A stretch of 64,000 nucleotides of DNA from Gulosibacter hominis (GTDB lineage: Bacteria; Actinomycetota; Actinomycetes; Actinomycetales; Microbacteriaceae): assembly GCF_904842695.1 (NCBI RefSeq), contig NZ_CAJGWQ010000009.1:23425-87424 (forward strand), read 5' to 3'. Of this stretch, positions 44,239 to 52,540 are shown in pieces (position 1 is the stretch's first letter; each line of letters opens with the position of its first letter). Both the position numbers and the translations under genes were made by a program. The notes below the pieces were generated by a model, which searched no databases, was not told where the DNA came from, and saw only the letters and a list, made by a program, of their open reading frames with translations.

Positions 44239-46133
44239 CGGTTCCTGCCGTTGCCGCTGCGGTGGCGCTGCTCACCGCGGCCACCGATCAGGTGCATGAT
44301 GTGGTGGTCTGTCCGGGGTCGCGGTCACAGGCTTTTGCGCTGGTCGCCGCCAAACTCGAACAGCTCGGTACGATCCGCCTGCACGTGCGCCTGGATGAGC
44401 GGTCGGCGGCGTTTTTTGCGCTCGGGCTCGCCCGCGAATCACAGCGGCCGGTGCCGGTGATCGTCACCTCTGGTACGGCCGTTGCCAATCTGCATCCGGC
44501 GATGCTCGAGGCCCACCACGCCGGGGTGCCGCTGGTGGCTATCACCGCCGACCGGCCCGCCGAACTCGTCGGTACGGGAGCCAACCAGACAACCACCCAG
44601 CCCGGTATTTTTGGTCCGCTGCTCCCCACGCGATCGCTCGCGGCACCGAGCGAAGCTGACGCAGCCGACGACTTTGCCGACTGGCGGGTGCTGGGCGAAC
44701 AAATCGCCAGCACCCGCATCCCGTTGCACTGCAATCTCGCGATGCGCGAACCGCTCTCGGGGGCAATTCCCGAGCTGTCGACCCCCAACCGGTTCCGTGG
44801 CACCGCCGAACCGGCCGCGCACGATCTTCCCGAAGACGGTGACCGCCGCATCCACTTTGGCACCGGGCCGCGCGGGCTCAGCAACAAACTGGCCGCTGCC
44901 ATCACCCGTGAGCTGGCGCACGGCTCTGCAAACCGCTCGCCAGCGACTGCCTCCGAAACTCAGCCTGTCTCTGAACGTCAGCCCGACCCCGAACGCATCC
45001 TCGAAATTGATCCGGTTGACTACCCGCGCGCAATCGTAATCGCCGGCGACCGGGCCGGTGCCGAAGCCGAACAGGCTGCCCGCAAGGGCGGCTGGCCGCT
45101 CATCGCTGAGGTGTCGAGCGGTGCCCGATTTGGTCGCAACGTGGTGGTTGCCTACCGTGATCTGCTCGGCGCCAACAGCCCGATTCCGGGGCTGCGCGAC
45201 AGCATCGACCTGGTGATCGTTTATGGGCATCCCACTCTCAGCCGCGAAACCAATGCGCTCGTACAGCGCCCCGGCGTGCGCGTGGTGGTGGTAGACGACC
45301 CGGCGGTGCCACCACTGCGACCGGGCGGTGAAGAACATATTGACCTGCTGCGGGTAACCGCCTTCGCGGCAACCCGGTTGCTTTCGCGCGGCGAGGCGAT
45401 GGAGCTGCGGGCCGAGGCCGATGAGTGGCTGCAGGGCTGGCTGCACGCATCCCGCGAACTCGAACTCGCCCGCGACACCGACCCCGAAGCGCCGGATATT
45501 GCCGCTTCGCGCAGCAGCGATTCGCGCGAGCGGGCGCGCTTTGGCCGTGCCGAGCTCGCGGTGTCTCGCGAACCGGTGCACCGCCGGATGCTGGCGGATG
45601 CGGTGTGGCGGGTCACCTGGCCGCACGACCGGTTGGTGGTGGCGGCCTCGCGGCTGATTCGCGATCTCGACGCTCAGGTGCCGGGTAAGCGCATCCGAGT
45701 GCACGCCAATCGCGGGCTCGCCGGTATCGACGGCACGATTGCCACCGCGCTCGGGGTGGCGACGGCTAGCCAATTCGGTGGCGACGAACGCGCTGCGACC
45801 GGCACCACTCGGCTGCTGATCGGCGATATCGCCTTTGCCCACGACGCTTCGTCGCTGCTCATAGGTCAGGGTGGCGAGCCTGCGCCGCGGATTCAGATCA
45901 TCGTCGGCGTTGATGGCGGCGGTAGCCTGTTCGACAGTCTCGAGGTGCATAAAACTGCCGAGGCCGCGGCCTACGAGCGGGTGCAATTCACGCCGCTCAC
46001 TCTTGATATTGAGGCAGTTGCCAGGGCCTACGGCTGGGAATACGAATTCGCCGATACCCGCGGCACGCTCGAAGCAGCGTTGACCGATCAGCGCTCCGCC
46101 CGCAAAATTATCGCCGTGCCGCTGCCGCGCTAG
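44235..46133 (+). CDS. menD: SEPHCHC synthase (menaquinone MenD)
   Basis: A 632-residue thiamine-diphosphate enzyme that adds 2-oxoglutarate to isochorismate. CPGSRSQAFALVA, LHVRLDERSAAFFALGLA, TSGTAVANLHPAMLEAHHAGVPLVAITADRP and NQTTTQPGIFG are family blocks; the TPP region is GDIAFAHDASSLL...IIVGVDGGGSLFDSL. It is somewhat long because of an insertion near residues 235-255. The stop codon TAG (46131-46133) lies inside the 6-bp duplication made by the IS481-type element, so the insertion left the gene intact. Confidence 0.95.
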   Translation: MTVPAVAAAVALLTAATDQVHDVVVCPGSRSQAFALVAAKLEQLGTIRLHVRLDERSAAFFALGLARESQRPVPVIVTSGTAVANLHPAMLEAHHAGVPLVAITADRPAELVGTGANQTTTQPGIFGPLLPTRSLAAPSEADAADDFADWRVLGEQIASTRIPLHCNLAMREPLSGAIPELSTPNRFRGTAEPAAHDLPEDGDRRIHFGTGPRGLSNKLAAAITRELAHGSANRSPATASETQPVSERQPDPERILEIDPVDYPRAIVIAGDRAGAEAEQAARKGGWPLIAEVSSGARFGRNVVVAYRDLLGANSPIPGLRDSIDLVIVYGHPTLSRETNALVQRPGVRVVVVDDPAVPPLRPGGEEHIDLLRVTAFAATRLLSRGEAMELRAEADEWLQGWLHASRELELARDTDPEAPDIAASRSSDSRERARFGRAELAVSREPVHRRMLADAVWRVTWPHDRLVVAASRLIRDLDAQVPGKRIRVHANRGLAGIDGTIATALGVATASQFGGDERAATGTTRLLIGDIAFAHDASSLLIGQGGEPAPRIQIIVGVDGGGSLFDSLEVHKTAEAAAYERVQFTPLTLDIEAVARAYGWEYEFADTRGTLEAALTDQRSARKIIAVPLPR

Positions 46134-46161
46134 CTGTACTGACCGGGCACGTTGATCAAGT

Positions 46162-46198
46162 TTGCTGAATCAGCAAGAACAGTTGCTGGTTCTTTTGG
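46162..46198. promoter_or_regulatory. palindromes at the left end of the IS481-type element
   Basis: TTGCTGAATCAGCAA is a perfect palindrome, followed directly by AAGAAC-8 nt-GTTCTT and TTTTGG. It may be an operator for the XRE-cupin regulator upstream of the DUF2938 gene, or a terminator stopping menD transcription. Confidence 0.4.
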
Positions 46199-46238
46199 TC
46201 GTGTGCGGTAATGGAACTGTCTACGAGAGGTGCAGGTC

Positions 46239-46745
46239 ATGCGTATCGGTGTCGGAGAACTTGTCCAAGCTGCTGCTGTCGGCGTGGGAGCAACCATCGT
46301 GATGGACGGGGTGGCGGAGATGCTGCGCCGTACTCGTGGCTCCAGGTCATTGGACTACGCGATGGTTGGTCGATGGCTTGGGCACATGCCCGCCGGTGTC
46401 TTCCGGCACGATCCGATCATGGCAGCCGAGCCCGTCCCTCACGAGAAGGAGTTGGGCTGGGCGGCCCATTACGCCATCGGGACGGGCTTCGCCGTTGCGC
46501 TGGCCGCCGCTGATCCAGGCTGGCTCGAGCGGCCGCGTTTCATACCCGCGGTAGCATGGGGACTGGCCACGCTGGGGGCGCCTTGGCTGCTCATGCAGCC
46601 TTGTTTCGGGATGGGCGTGGCGGCGGCCAAGACCCCCAATCCCAAGCAAGCACGGCTCGGCAGCCTGCGCGCCCACACTTCCTACGGAGTGGGCATCTGG
46701 CTGTCAGGGCAGCTCGTCCACGCGGTTGTGCATCGCCGTGCCTGA
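46239..46745 (+). CDS. DUF2938 membrane protein, passenger gene
   Basis: A 168-residue protein with about four membrane helices, matching DUF2938 (MDGVAEMLRRTRG, VGRWLGHMPAGVFRHDPI, ELGWAAHYAIGTGFAVAL, PWLLMQPCFGMGVAAAKTPNPKQARLGSLRAHTSYGVGIWL). ATG 46239 has GAGAGG upstream. DUF2938 genes often sit next to XRE-cupin regulators, as here; the 3' ends of the two genes overlap by 42 bp in convergent orientation. Function unknown. Confidence 0.85.
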   Translation: MRIGVGELVQAAAVGVGATIVMDGVAEMLRRTRGSRSLDYAMVGRWLGHMPAGVFRHDPIMAAEPVPHEKELGWAAHYAIGTGFAVALAAADPGWLERPRFIPAVAWGLATLGAPWLLMQPCFGMGVAAAKTPNPKQARLGSLRAHTSYGVGIWLSGQLVHAVVHRRA

Positions 46746-47309
46746 GTTGGCCTCCACCGAGCCAGCGAGGTGGATTCTCTGCCCTTGGAGTCCCAGCAGG
46801 CTGAGGACCTCCACGGCCGATGTCCCAGTGCTACCGAACCAGTGCGGTGTGGTGGTGTCGAACTCAGCTGCCTGTCCCACCGTGAGTAACACGTCATGGT
46901 CCCCGACTATGAGCCGTAGTTCGCCAGACAGAACGTAAAGCCATTCGTAGCCATCGTGTCGGCGAAGGGCGGGCGTCGACTTCGTGCTGGGAATCACCAT
47001 CTTCAGCGCTTGCTGCGGGCCCGGGAAGTGCGTCAGAGGCACCACCGTCATGCCGTTGCGCCGTAGAGGACGCGGATAGACCCGTGGATCTCCCACTGGC
47101 GGGGCTCCCACCAGATCGTCCAGGGGTAGGTCATACAGGGCGGACAACGCGAGCAGCAGCTCCAGTGTGGGTCTCCGGCCCCCTGATTCCAGTCGTGACA
47201 ATGTCGAGGCCGACAAGCCTGTTGCCTCGGCCACGTCGCCCAACGTCAGGTCACGCGACAGGCGGATGCTCCGCAGCCGAGGACCGACTCCTTTGAGGAC
47301 TTCATCCAT
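46704..47309 (-). CDS. XRE-family regulator with cupin sensor domain, passenger gene
   Basis: A 201-residue regulator: an XRE helix-turn-helix (about 8-62, LRSIRLSRDLTLGDVAEATGLSASTLSRLESGGRRP) and a C-terminal cupin barrel (about 110-185, RHDGYEWLYVLSGELRLIVGDHDVLL). GGAGG lies 7 nt before ATG 47309; a GTG one codon earlier is also possible. It lies inside the IS481-type element and probably controls the DUF2938 gene it converges with. Confidence 0.9.
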   Translation of the reverse strand: MDEVLKGVGPRLRSIRLSRDLTLGDVAEATGLSASTLSRLESGGRRPTLELLLALSALYDLPLDDLVGAPPVGDPRVYPRPLRRNGMTVVPLTHFPGPQQALKMVIPSTKSTPALRRHDGYEWLYVLSGELRLIVGDHDVLLTVGQAAEFDTTTPHWFGSTGTSAVEVLSLLGLQGQRIHLAGSVEANSGTAMHNRVDELP

Positions 47310-47343
47310 CACCAGACCTCCTACTCATTCCCCCGAGGACACC

Positions 47344-48312
47344 GTGTCACACGCCAACGCCGCACTCACCCTACGGCATCGACTGATCGTCGGTCGCCTC
47401 GTCGTCGACGAGGGCTGGCCCATCAGCGAGGTCTCCTGGCCGACCGTGAAGCGCTGGGCAGAGCGCTACCGCACCGGCGAGTCCATGCAGGACCGTTCCT
47501 CGCGCCCACACCACTCGCCCAACAAGACCGATACGAAGACGACGAAGCGCTGCATCCAGCTGCGGCTCCGCTTGAGGGAAGGTCCCGTGCAGTTGGCCTG
47601 TCGGCTGGGGATCGCGCCGTCGACGGTTCATCGGATCCTGACCGACGCCCACCTGAACCGGCTGTCCCATGTTGATCGCGCCACCGGTGAGCCGGTCCGT
47701 CGCTACGAGCACGACCATCCCGGCGCGATGCTCCATGTCGACGTGAAGAAGCTCGGCAACATCCCCGACGGCGGAGGCTGGCGCTACGTCGGCCGACGAC
47801 AAGGCGAGAAGAACCGAGCCGCCACCCCCGACAAACCCAGAAACAAGTACCGGGACCCGTTGATGGGCAAGGCCTTTGTCCACACTGTCATCGACGACCA
47901 CTCCCGCGTGGCCTACGCCGAGATCCACGACGACGAAATCTCGATCACCGCCACAGCGGTCCTGGTGCGGGCTGTCGAGTGGTTCAACGCCCGCGGCATC
48001 ACCGTCGAGCGCGTCCTGTCCGACAACGGTGGCGCCTACCGCTCACACCTGTGGCGAGACACCTGTGCCGAGCTCGGGATCAAGCACAAGCGCACCCGTC
48101 CGTATCGGCCGCAGACCAACGGCAAGATCGAGAGATTCCACCGGACCTTGGCCGACGGCTGGGCCTATGCCCGCTGCTACACCTCCGAGGCCGAACGCCG
48201 CGGAGAACTCGACGGCTGGCTGCACTACTACGACCACCACCGGCCACACACAGCCTGCGGCAACCAGCCGCCCTTCTCACGATTAACCAACGTCCCCGGC
48301 CAGTACAGCTAG
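47344..48312 (+). CDS. IS481-family DDE transposase
   Basis: A 322-residue integrase-core transposase. The catalytic residues Asp133 (LHVDVKKLG), Asp227 (LSDNGGAYR) and Glu263 (NGKIERFHRT) have exact DD(35)E spacing. The N-terminal helix-turn-helix looks shortened: GWPISEV runs straight into SWPTVKRWAERY, where relatives have roughly 6-12 more residues, so DNA binding may be impaired. The frame reads through the right inverted repeat; its stop codon TAG (48310-48312) comes from the target-site duplication, not the element. GTG start. Confidence 0.92.
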   Translation: MSHANAALTLRHRLIVGRLVVDEGWPISEVSWPTVKRWAERYRTGESMQDRSSRPHHSPNKTDTKTTKRCIQLRLRLREGPVQLACRLGIAPSTVHRILTDAHLNRLSHVDRATGEPVRRYEHDHPGAMLHVDVKKLGNIPDGGGWRYVGRRQGEKNRAATPDKPRNKYRDPLMGKAFVHTVIDDHSRVAYAEIHDDEISITATAVLVRAVEWFNARGITVERVLSDNGGAYRSHLWRDTCAELGIKHKRTRPYRPQTNGKIERFHRTLADGWAYARCYTSEAERRGELDGWLHYYDHHRPHTACGNQPPFSRLTNVPGQYS

Positions 48313-48352
48313 CGACCCTTTTCGTCGCCAGGCTGGCCGGTGACCGGCGATT

Positions 48353-48358
48353 TAGAAT
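48353..48358 (+). promoter_or_regulatory. -10 element of the PPK2 gene
   Basis: TAGAAT, 6 nt before GTG 48365, just outside the IS481-type element. Confidence 0.6.
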
Positions 48359-48364
48359 CGCAGG

Positions 48365-49243
48365 GTGGCTAAGAAAAAAGGTATGGATGTTCCCGTCGAT
48401 CTTTCGCAGCTGCGCGAGCTCGAGGTGGGAGCCGGCTTCCGTCTGGCCGATATCGACCCGAACTCGACTCCGGGGTTCACCGGGGCCGATGCCAAGCTCG
48501 AGGGGCAGCAATTGTTCAGCGCCCGGGATGCCGAGATGGCTGACCTGCAGGAACGCATGTATGCGCGCGCCCGTGCGGGGCTTGACGATGCCCCGAGCCT
48601 GCTCGTGGTGTTGCAGGGTATGGATGCGGCCGGCAAGGGCGGCATTGTGCGGCACGTGTTCGGATCGGTTGATCCGCAGGGGCTGCAGATCGCCTCGTTC
48701 AAGGCTCCCACTGAGGAAGAACTGCAGCACGATTTTCTTTGGCGCATCCGTAAACAGCTCCCGAAGCCCGGTCGCATCGGGGTGTTTGACCGCTCGCACT
48801 ACGAGGATGTGCTGGTGCAGCGGGTGCACCAGTATGCGCCCGCTGAGGAAATCGATCGCCGCTACGGCGCCATCGTGAAATTTGAGCGCGAGCTGGTCGA
48901 CTCGGGCACCCGGGTGCTCAAATTCATGCTGCACATCGACCGGGATGAGCAAGCCGAGCGGATGCTCGAGCGTATCGACCGCCCAGATAAGCACTGGAAG
49001 TACAACCCGGGTGATATTGATGAGCGCGCCCGCTGGGATGAATACGCCGAGGCCTATCAGATCGCGCTTGAGCGCACCTCAACACCGGTTGCGCCCTGGT
49101 TCGTGATTCCGGCCAATAAAAAGTGGTACGCGCGCCTGGCGGTAAAAAGCATCGTGCAGCACGAGCTGCGCCGAATCGATCCGCAGTGGCCCGCAGCGAG
49201 CTTCGACCAAGAAACTGAGCGGCAGCGGCTGGCGCAGTCGTAG
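48365..49243 (+). CDS. ppk2: polyphosphate kinase 2 family protein
   Basis: A 292-residue enzyme that uses polyphosphate to phosphorylate nucleotides (or the reverse). Walker A GMDAAGKGG (85-93), Walker B FDRSHYEDVL, and the lid region are present. The single PPK2 domain with an N-terminal extension of ~60 residues fits class I or III. Which nucleotide is used cannot be read from sequence. Confidence 0.93.
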   Translation: MAKKKGMDVPVDLSQLRELEVGAGFRLADIDPNSTPGFTGADAKLEGQQLFSARDAEMADLQERMYARARAGLDDAPSLLVVLQGMDAAGKGGIVRHVFGSVDPQGLQIASFKAPTEEELQHDFLWRIRKQLPKPGRIGVFDRSHYEDVLVQRVHQYAPAEEIDRRYGAIVKFERELVDSGTRVLKFMLHIDRDEQAERMLERIDRPDKHWKYNPGDIDERARWDEYAEAYQIALERTSTPVAPWFVIPANKKWYARLAVKSIVQHELRRIDPQWPAASFDQETERQRLAQS

Positions 49244-49266
49244 CCCGCGGCCGCTAGTGACCGGCG

Positions 49267-50529
49267 TTAGCGTTCAGTTTCGAGCGCAGTCCGAACCGGT
49301 GCGAGTTTTACCTCGGTTTCGAGCCACTCGTCATCGGGTTGGGATGCGGCCATAATCCCGCCACCCGCGAAAGCAACCACTTCGCCATCGTCGGCAAATT
49401 GTGCACCGCGTAGCGCCACCACCCACTCGCCGTCACCAGCGGCCGACACCCAACCGGTGGGCCCGGCGTAGCGGCCGCGGTCGCATCCTTCAAGTTCCCG
49501 GATGGCGTCCATGGCCGCGGCGGTGGGCGTACCACCCACGGCGGCGGTGGGATGCAGTGCCTCAACCAGGTCGAGCGGGCTCGCGCCCGCGGGCATCCGG
49601 CCGCGCAGATCGCTCGCCAGATGCCACACATTTGGCAGCTGCAAAAGGAACGGTTCGGGGGATGCGGTGAGCCCGCCCGCGGGGTCGTCATGCGAGTCGA
49701 GCCGGCCGAGCGAGGCGAGTGCCGATTCGACCGCAAAGCGGTGTTCGGCACGGTTTTTTGCCGATACTCGCAGGGCTTCACGAGCCGCCGCATCCGAACC
49801 CGCGTCACTACCGCGCGGTGTGGTGCCGGCGAGCACCCGCGCGGCCACCTCGCCATCGAGCACCCGCACGAGCATTTCGGGGCTGGCGCCAATCATCCCG
49901 GCGACCGCGTAAATCCAGGTGTCGCCGTAGTTTTTTTCGAGCCGATAGAGCAGGTGGCGCAGATCGGCATCGGGGCGGATGCGCCCGGTTGCTCGGCGTG
50001 CCACCACCACCTTTTGCAGCTGGCCGCGGCGGATGCGGGCGATGGCATCGGCAACCGCGGCGTAGTGCCGTTCGCGTTCACCGCTCGGAGCTACGAGATC
50101 ACAGCGCGGATCGGGGCCGAGCGGCTGTGCCGGCGCCGCGATCGTGTGCGCTGGAGCACCCGCGGTGCTGATCCGCGTGATAAAAGCGCGGCCACCGCGC
50201 AGACCAACAATGGTTTCGGGCACCACCACATGCGATGGTGCGGCATCGCGGTCGTCAAAGTTGAACGAACCGAACGCCACCATGCCGCTACCGGGCAGCC
50301 GCACCGAATCATCAACGCTCGCGGCTGCGGTGAGTTTCGCAAACCACTGCCGGGCCTGCGACACCTGGCCATTCGATGAAAACTCGGCGCGCACCGCAAC
50401 GCCGCGGCCCACCAGCCCCTCGCCGCGCCGCACCATCACCAGTGGGTGCCGTGCATCCGCAAATTGCAGGAGCTCGGCCGGCGAATCAATTGGCCGCGAC
50501 ACAACGCGCAGCTGCGGTAGCTCATCCAT
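49267..50529 (-). CDS. menF: isochorismate synthase
   Basis: A 420-residue chorismate-binding enzyme, first step of menaquinone synthesis. Family blocks are KVVVARR, SPEMLVRVLDGEVAARVLAGTTPRG, SLGRLDSHDDP region, and AVGGTPTAAAMDAI with the downstream PTGWVSAAGDGEWVVALR. The AGTTPRG and G-E-W elements place it in the isochorismate group rather than anthranilate synthase; the menaquinone context agrees. A -10 element lies 8 nt before the ATG. Confidence 0.93.
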   Translation of the reverse strand: MDELPQLRVVSRPIDSPAELLQFADARHPLVMVRRGEGLVGRGVAVRAEFSSNGQVSQARQWFAKLTAAASVDDSVRLPGSGMVAFGSFNFDDRDAAPSHVVVPETIVGLRGGRAFITRISTAGAPAHTIAAPAQPLGPDPRCDLVAPSGERERHYAAVADAIARIRRGQLQKVVVARRATGRIRPDADLRHLLYRLEKNYGDTWIYAVAGMIGASPEMLVRVLDGEVAARVLAGTTPRGSDAGSDAAAREALRVSAKNRAEHRFAVESALASLGRLDSHDDPAGGLTASPEPFLLQLPNVWHLASDLRGRMPAGASPLDLVEALHPTAAVGGTPTAAAMDAIRELEGCDRGRYAGPTGWVSAAGDGEWVVALRGAQFADDGEVVAFAGGGIMAASQPDDEWLETEVKLAPVRTALETER

Positions 50530-50537
50530 CGCCTTCT

Positions 50538-50543
50538 AGAGTA
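50538..50543 (-). promoter_or_regulatory. -10 element of menF
   Basis: TACTCT on the minus strand, 8 nt before ATG 50529. Confidence 0.5.
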
Positions 50544-50620
50544 TCGGCGGACGACCGTCACTCAGCACCCGGTTCGCAAGCGGCTTAGCTGCACGCCGGG
50601 CAAGCGCCCGCGCGGACACG

Positions 50621-50626
50621 TAGGAT
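50621..50626 (+). promoter_or_regulatory. -10 element of menG
   Basis: TAGGAT, 7 nt before ATG 50634; divergent from menF. Confidence 0.6.
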
Positions 50627-50633
50627 AGACAGC

Positions 50634-51362
50634 ATGCATCACGTCGATCTTGAGAAACGGCCGGACGAAGTCTCGGCGATGTTTGACCGCGTCTCGACTC
50701 GATACGACCTCACCAATGACGTGCTCAGTCTCGGCGTCACCCCCTATTGGCGGCGCCGCACCCGCGAAGCGATCGACCCGAAACCGGGCGACCTCATCCT
50801 CGACGTTGCCGCGGGAACGGGCACTGTGTCGCGCATCCTCGCCGATTTTGGTGCCTCGGTGGTTGCGCTCGACTTTTCGGCCGGCATGATCCACGAGGCA
50901 CGTCGTCGGCACGGCGGCCACCCGCTAATTGAATTTTTGCAGGGTGACGCCACACAGCTGCCCTTCGACAACAACACTTTCGACACCACCACGGTGAGCT
51001 TCGGGCTGCGCAATGTGCAAGAACCAAAACGCGCGCTGGCCGAGATGCACCGGGTCACCAAGCCCGGCGGCAAGATCGTCATCTGCGAGTTTTCGACCCC
51101 CACGAATCCGGTCTTTGGAAATCTCTACGACTGGTATATGACCACCGTGCGCCCCGTCGTCGTGAACCTCGTTTCGAGCGATCCGGAAGCCTACGAATAT
51201 CTTTTTGACTCGATCAAGGCGTGGCCCGATCAGCGTGAACTTGCAGGCTGGTTGCGAGCAGCTGGCTACCAAAAAGTTGCCCACCGCAACCTCGCCTACG
51301 GAATTGCCGCACTGCACCGCGGCGTGAAGCCCACCAACCGCAGCGAGGAGCCCACCGAGTGA
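50634..51362 (+). CDS. menG: demethylmenaquinone methyltransferase
   Basis: A 242-residue SAM-dependent methyltransferase of the UbiE/MenG type, last step of menaquinone synthesis. Signature YDLTNDVLSLGVTPYWRRRT, SAM site LDVAAGTGTVSRIL, and VSFGLRNVQEPKRALAEMHRVTKPGG. Overlaps the polyprenyl synthase gene by 4 bp. Confidence 0.96.
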   Translation: MHHVDLEKRPDEVSAMFDRVSTRYDLTNDVLSLGVTPYWRRRTREAIDPKPGDLILDVAAGTGTVSRILADFGASVVALDFSAGMIHEARRRHGGHPLIEFLQGDATQLPFDNNTFDTTTVSFGLRNVQEPKRALAEMHRVTKPGGKIVICEFSTPTNPVFGNLYDWYMTTVRPVVVNLVSSDPEAYEYLFDSIKAWPDQRELAGWLRAAGYQKVAHRNLAYGIAALHRGVKPTNRSEEPTE

Positions 51363-52474
51363 CTCACACTTCAGCGGCACGCCGTCCCGCACACAGCACC
51401 GTAGGGGCAGGGTTTGCCAAGCAGCTTTTCGCAAAACCTGCCGAACGGCGACTCAAAGCGACGCTCGATGCCGGGCTGGAACGCGTCGAACAGGTTTTGA
51501 AAGAAGAGGTGCGGTTCGCCGACGAGGTGGCGCAGGTAACCGCCACCTATTTGCTCAACGCGGGCGGTAAACGACTGCGGCCGATGCTGCTACTGCTTAC
51601 CGCACAACTGGGGCCAGAACCGGCCACCCCGGAAATCGACCGGGCCGCTGCAGCGATCGAAATCACGCATCTGGCATCGCTCTATCACGACGATGTCATG
51701 GATGAGGCGACCCTGCGTCGCGGAGTGACCGCCGCGCATCTGCGCTGGTCGAACTCCACCGCGATTCTCGCCGGTGATCTGCTCTTCGCCCGCTCATCAC
51801 AAATTTTTTCGACACTTGGCACCGAGGCAGTCCAGTTGCAGGCAGAGGTGTTTGAACGCCTCGTGCTCGGGCAGATGCGCGAAACTATCGGTCCGCGTGA
51901 GGGTGAAGATCGCATCGCCCACTACCTGCAGGTGCTCGCCGACAAGACCGGCTCGCTCATCTCGGCGGCGGCACGCCTGGGCGTCATGCTCTCGGGAGCA
52001 CCACGCGAATACGAGGCAGCGATGCACAGCTTCGGTGAGAGCGTGGGCATCGCCTTCCAACTGGTCGATGATGTCATCGACCTGTCACCAGAGAGCGACA
52101 AAACCGGCAAACTCGCCGGCACCGACCTGCGCGCCGGGGTTGAAACGCTGCCCGTACTGCTGCTTGAAAAATACAGTGAAGCGGGGGATGCAGCGGCAAC
52201 CGATCTGCTGCACCGCATCCGCACCCGCGTCGCCGGCACCGCGCCCGGAAGCGCCGACCCGACGCTCTCGCGCTGCGACGCCGTCGAATCAGACCCCGCA
52301 GAGGTGGATGCGATCGTCGCCGAACTGCGCAATCACGCCGTCACCGCCGAAACCATCGAGGCCGCACACGAATATGTGCGCCGCGCGGTCGACGCACTCG
52401 ACCAGCTGCCAGACGGTGTGGTGCGCGAGGCGCTGCGGGAATTCGCCCGGCGCCTGGTCGAACGAGACTTTTAG
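51359..52474 (+). CDS. trans-polyprenyl diphosphate synthase
   Basis: A 371-residue class I isoprenyl synthase. The two aspartate-rich motifs are HDDVMDEATLRRG and QLVDDVIDLSPESDKTGK; GGKRLRPMLLLL is also conserved. Coupled to menG, so it most likely makes the side chain (chain length not readable) for MenA. GTG start at the ATGA-like overlap. Confidence 0.94.
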   Translation: MTHTSAARRPAHSTVGAGFAKQLFAKPAERRLKATLDAGLERVEQVLKEEVRFADEVAQVTATYLLNAGGKRLRPMLLLLTAQLGPEPATPEIDRAAAAIEITHLASLYHDDVMDEATLRRGVTAAHLRWSNSTAILAGDLLFARSSQIFSTLGTEAVQLQAEVFERLVLGQMRETIGPREGEDRIAHYLQVLADKTGSLISAAARLGVMLSGAPREYEAAMHSFGESVGIAFQLVDDVIDLSPESDKTGKLAGTDLRAGVETLPVLLLEKYSEAGDAAATDLLHRIRTRVAGTAPGSADPTLSRCDAVESDPAEVDAIVAELRNHAVTAETIEAAHEYVRRAVDALDQLPDGVVREALREFARRLVERDF

Positions 52475-52540
52475 GGTGTCGCCCCGGTAGACCCGGGATG
52501 CGACCCACATGAATTACAAACGCACTGAAAGGGAAAGACA

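Larger units (their letters stand above)
46129..48313. mobile_element. IS481-type element with two passenger genes and 6-bp target duplication
   Basis: The element proper is 46135-48307 (2,173 bp). The left end begins TGTACTGACCGGGCACGTTG and the right end, read inwards on the other strand, TGTACTGGCCGGGGACGTTG; over 25 bp 21 positions agree. The flanks carry the same hexamer GCTAGC (46129-46134 and 48308-48313). Between the ends are a DUF2938 gene, an XRE-cupin regulator gene and the transposase. The usual IS481 carries only a transposase directly behind the left repeat. The insertion separates menD from the PPK2 region. Confidence 0.88.

Noticed and set aside
44439..45986. 515-residue open frame antisense to menD
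   Set aside because: Shadow of menD, with no start signal or family resemblance.
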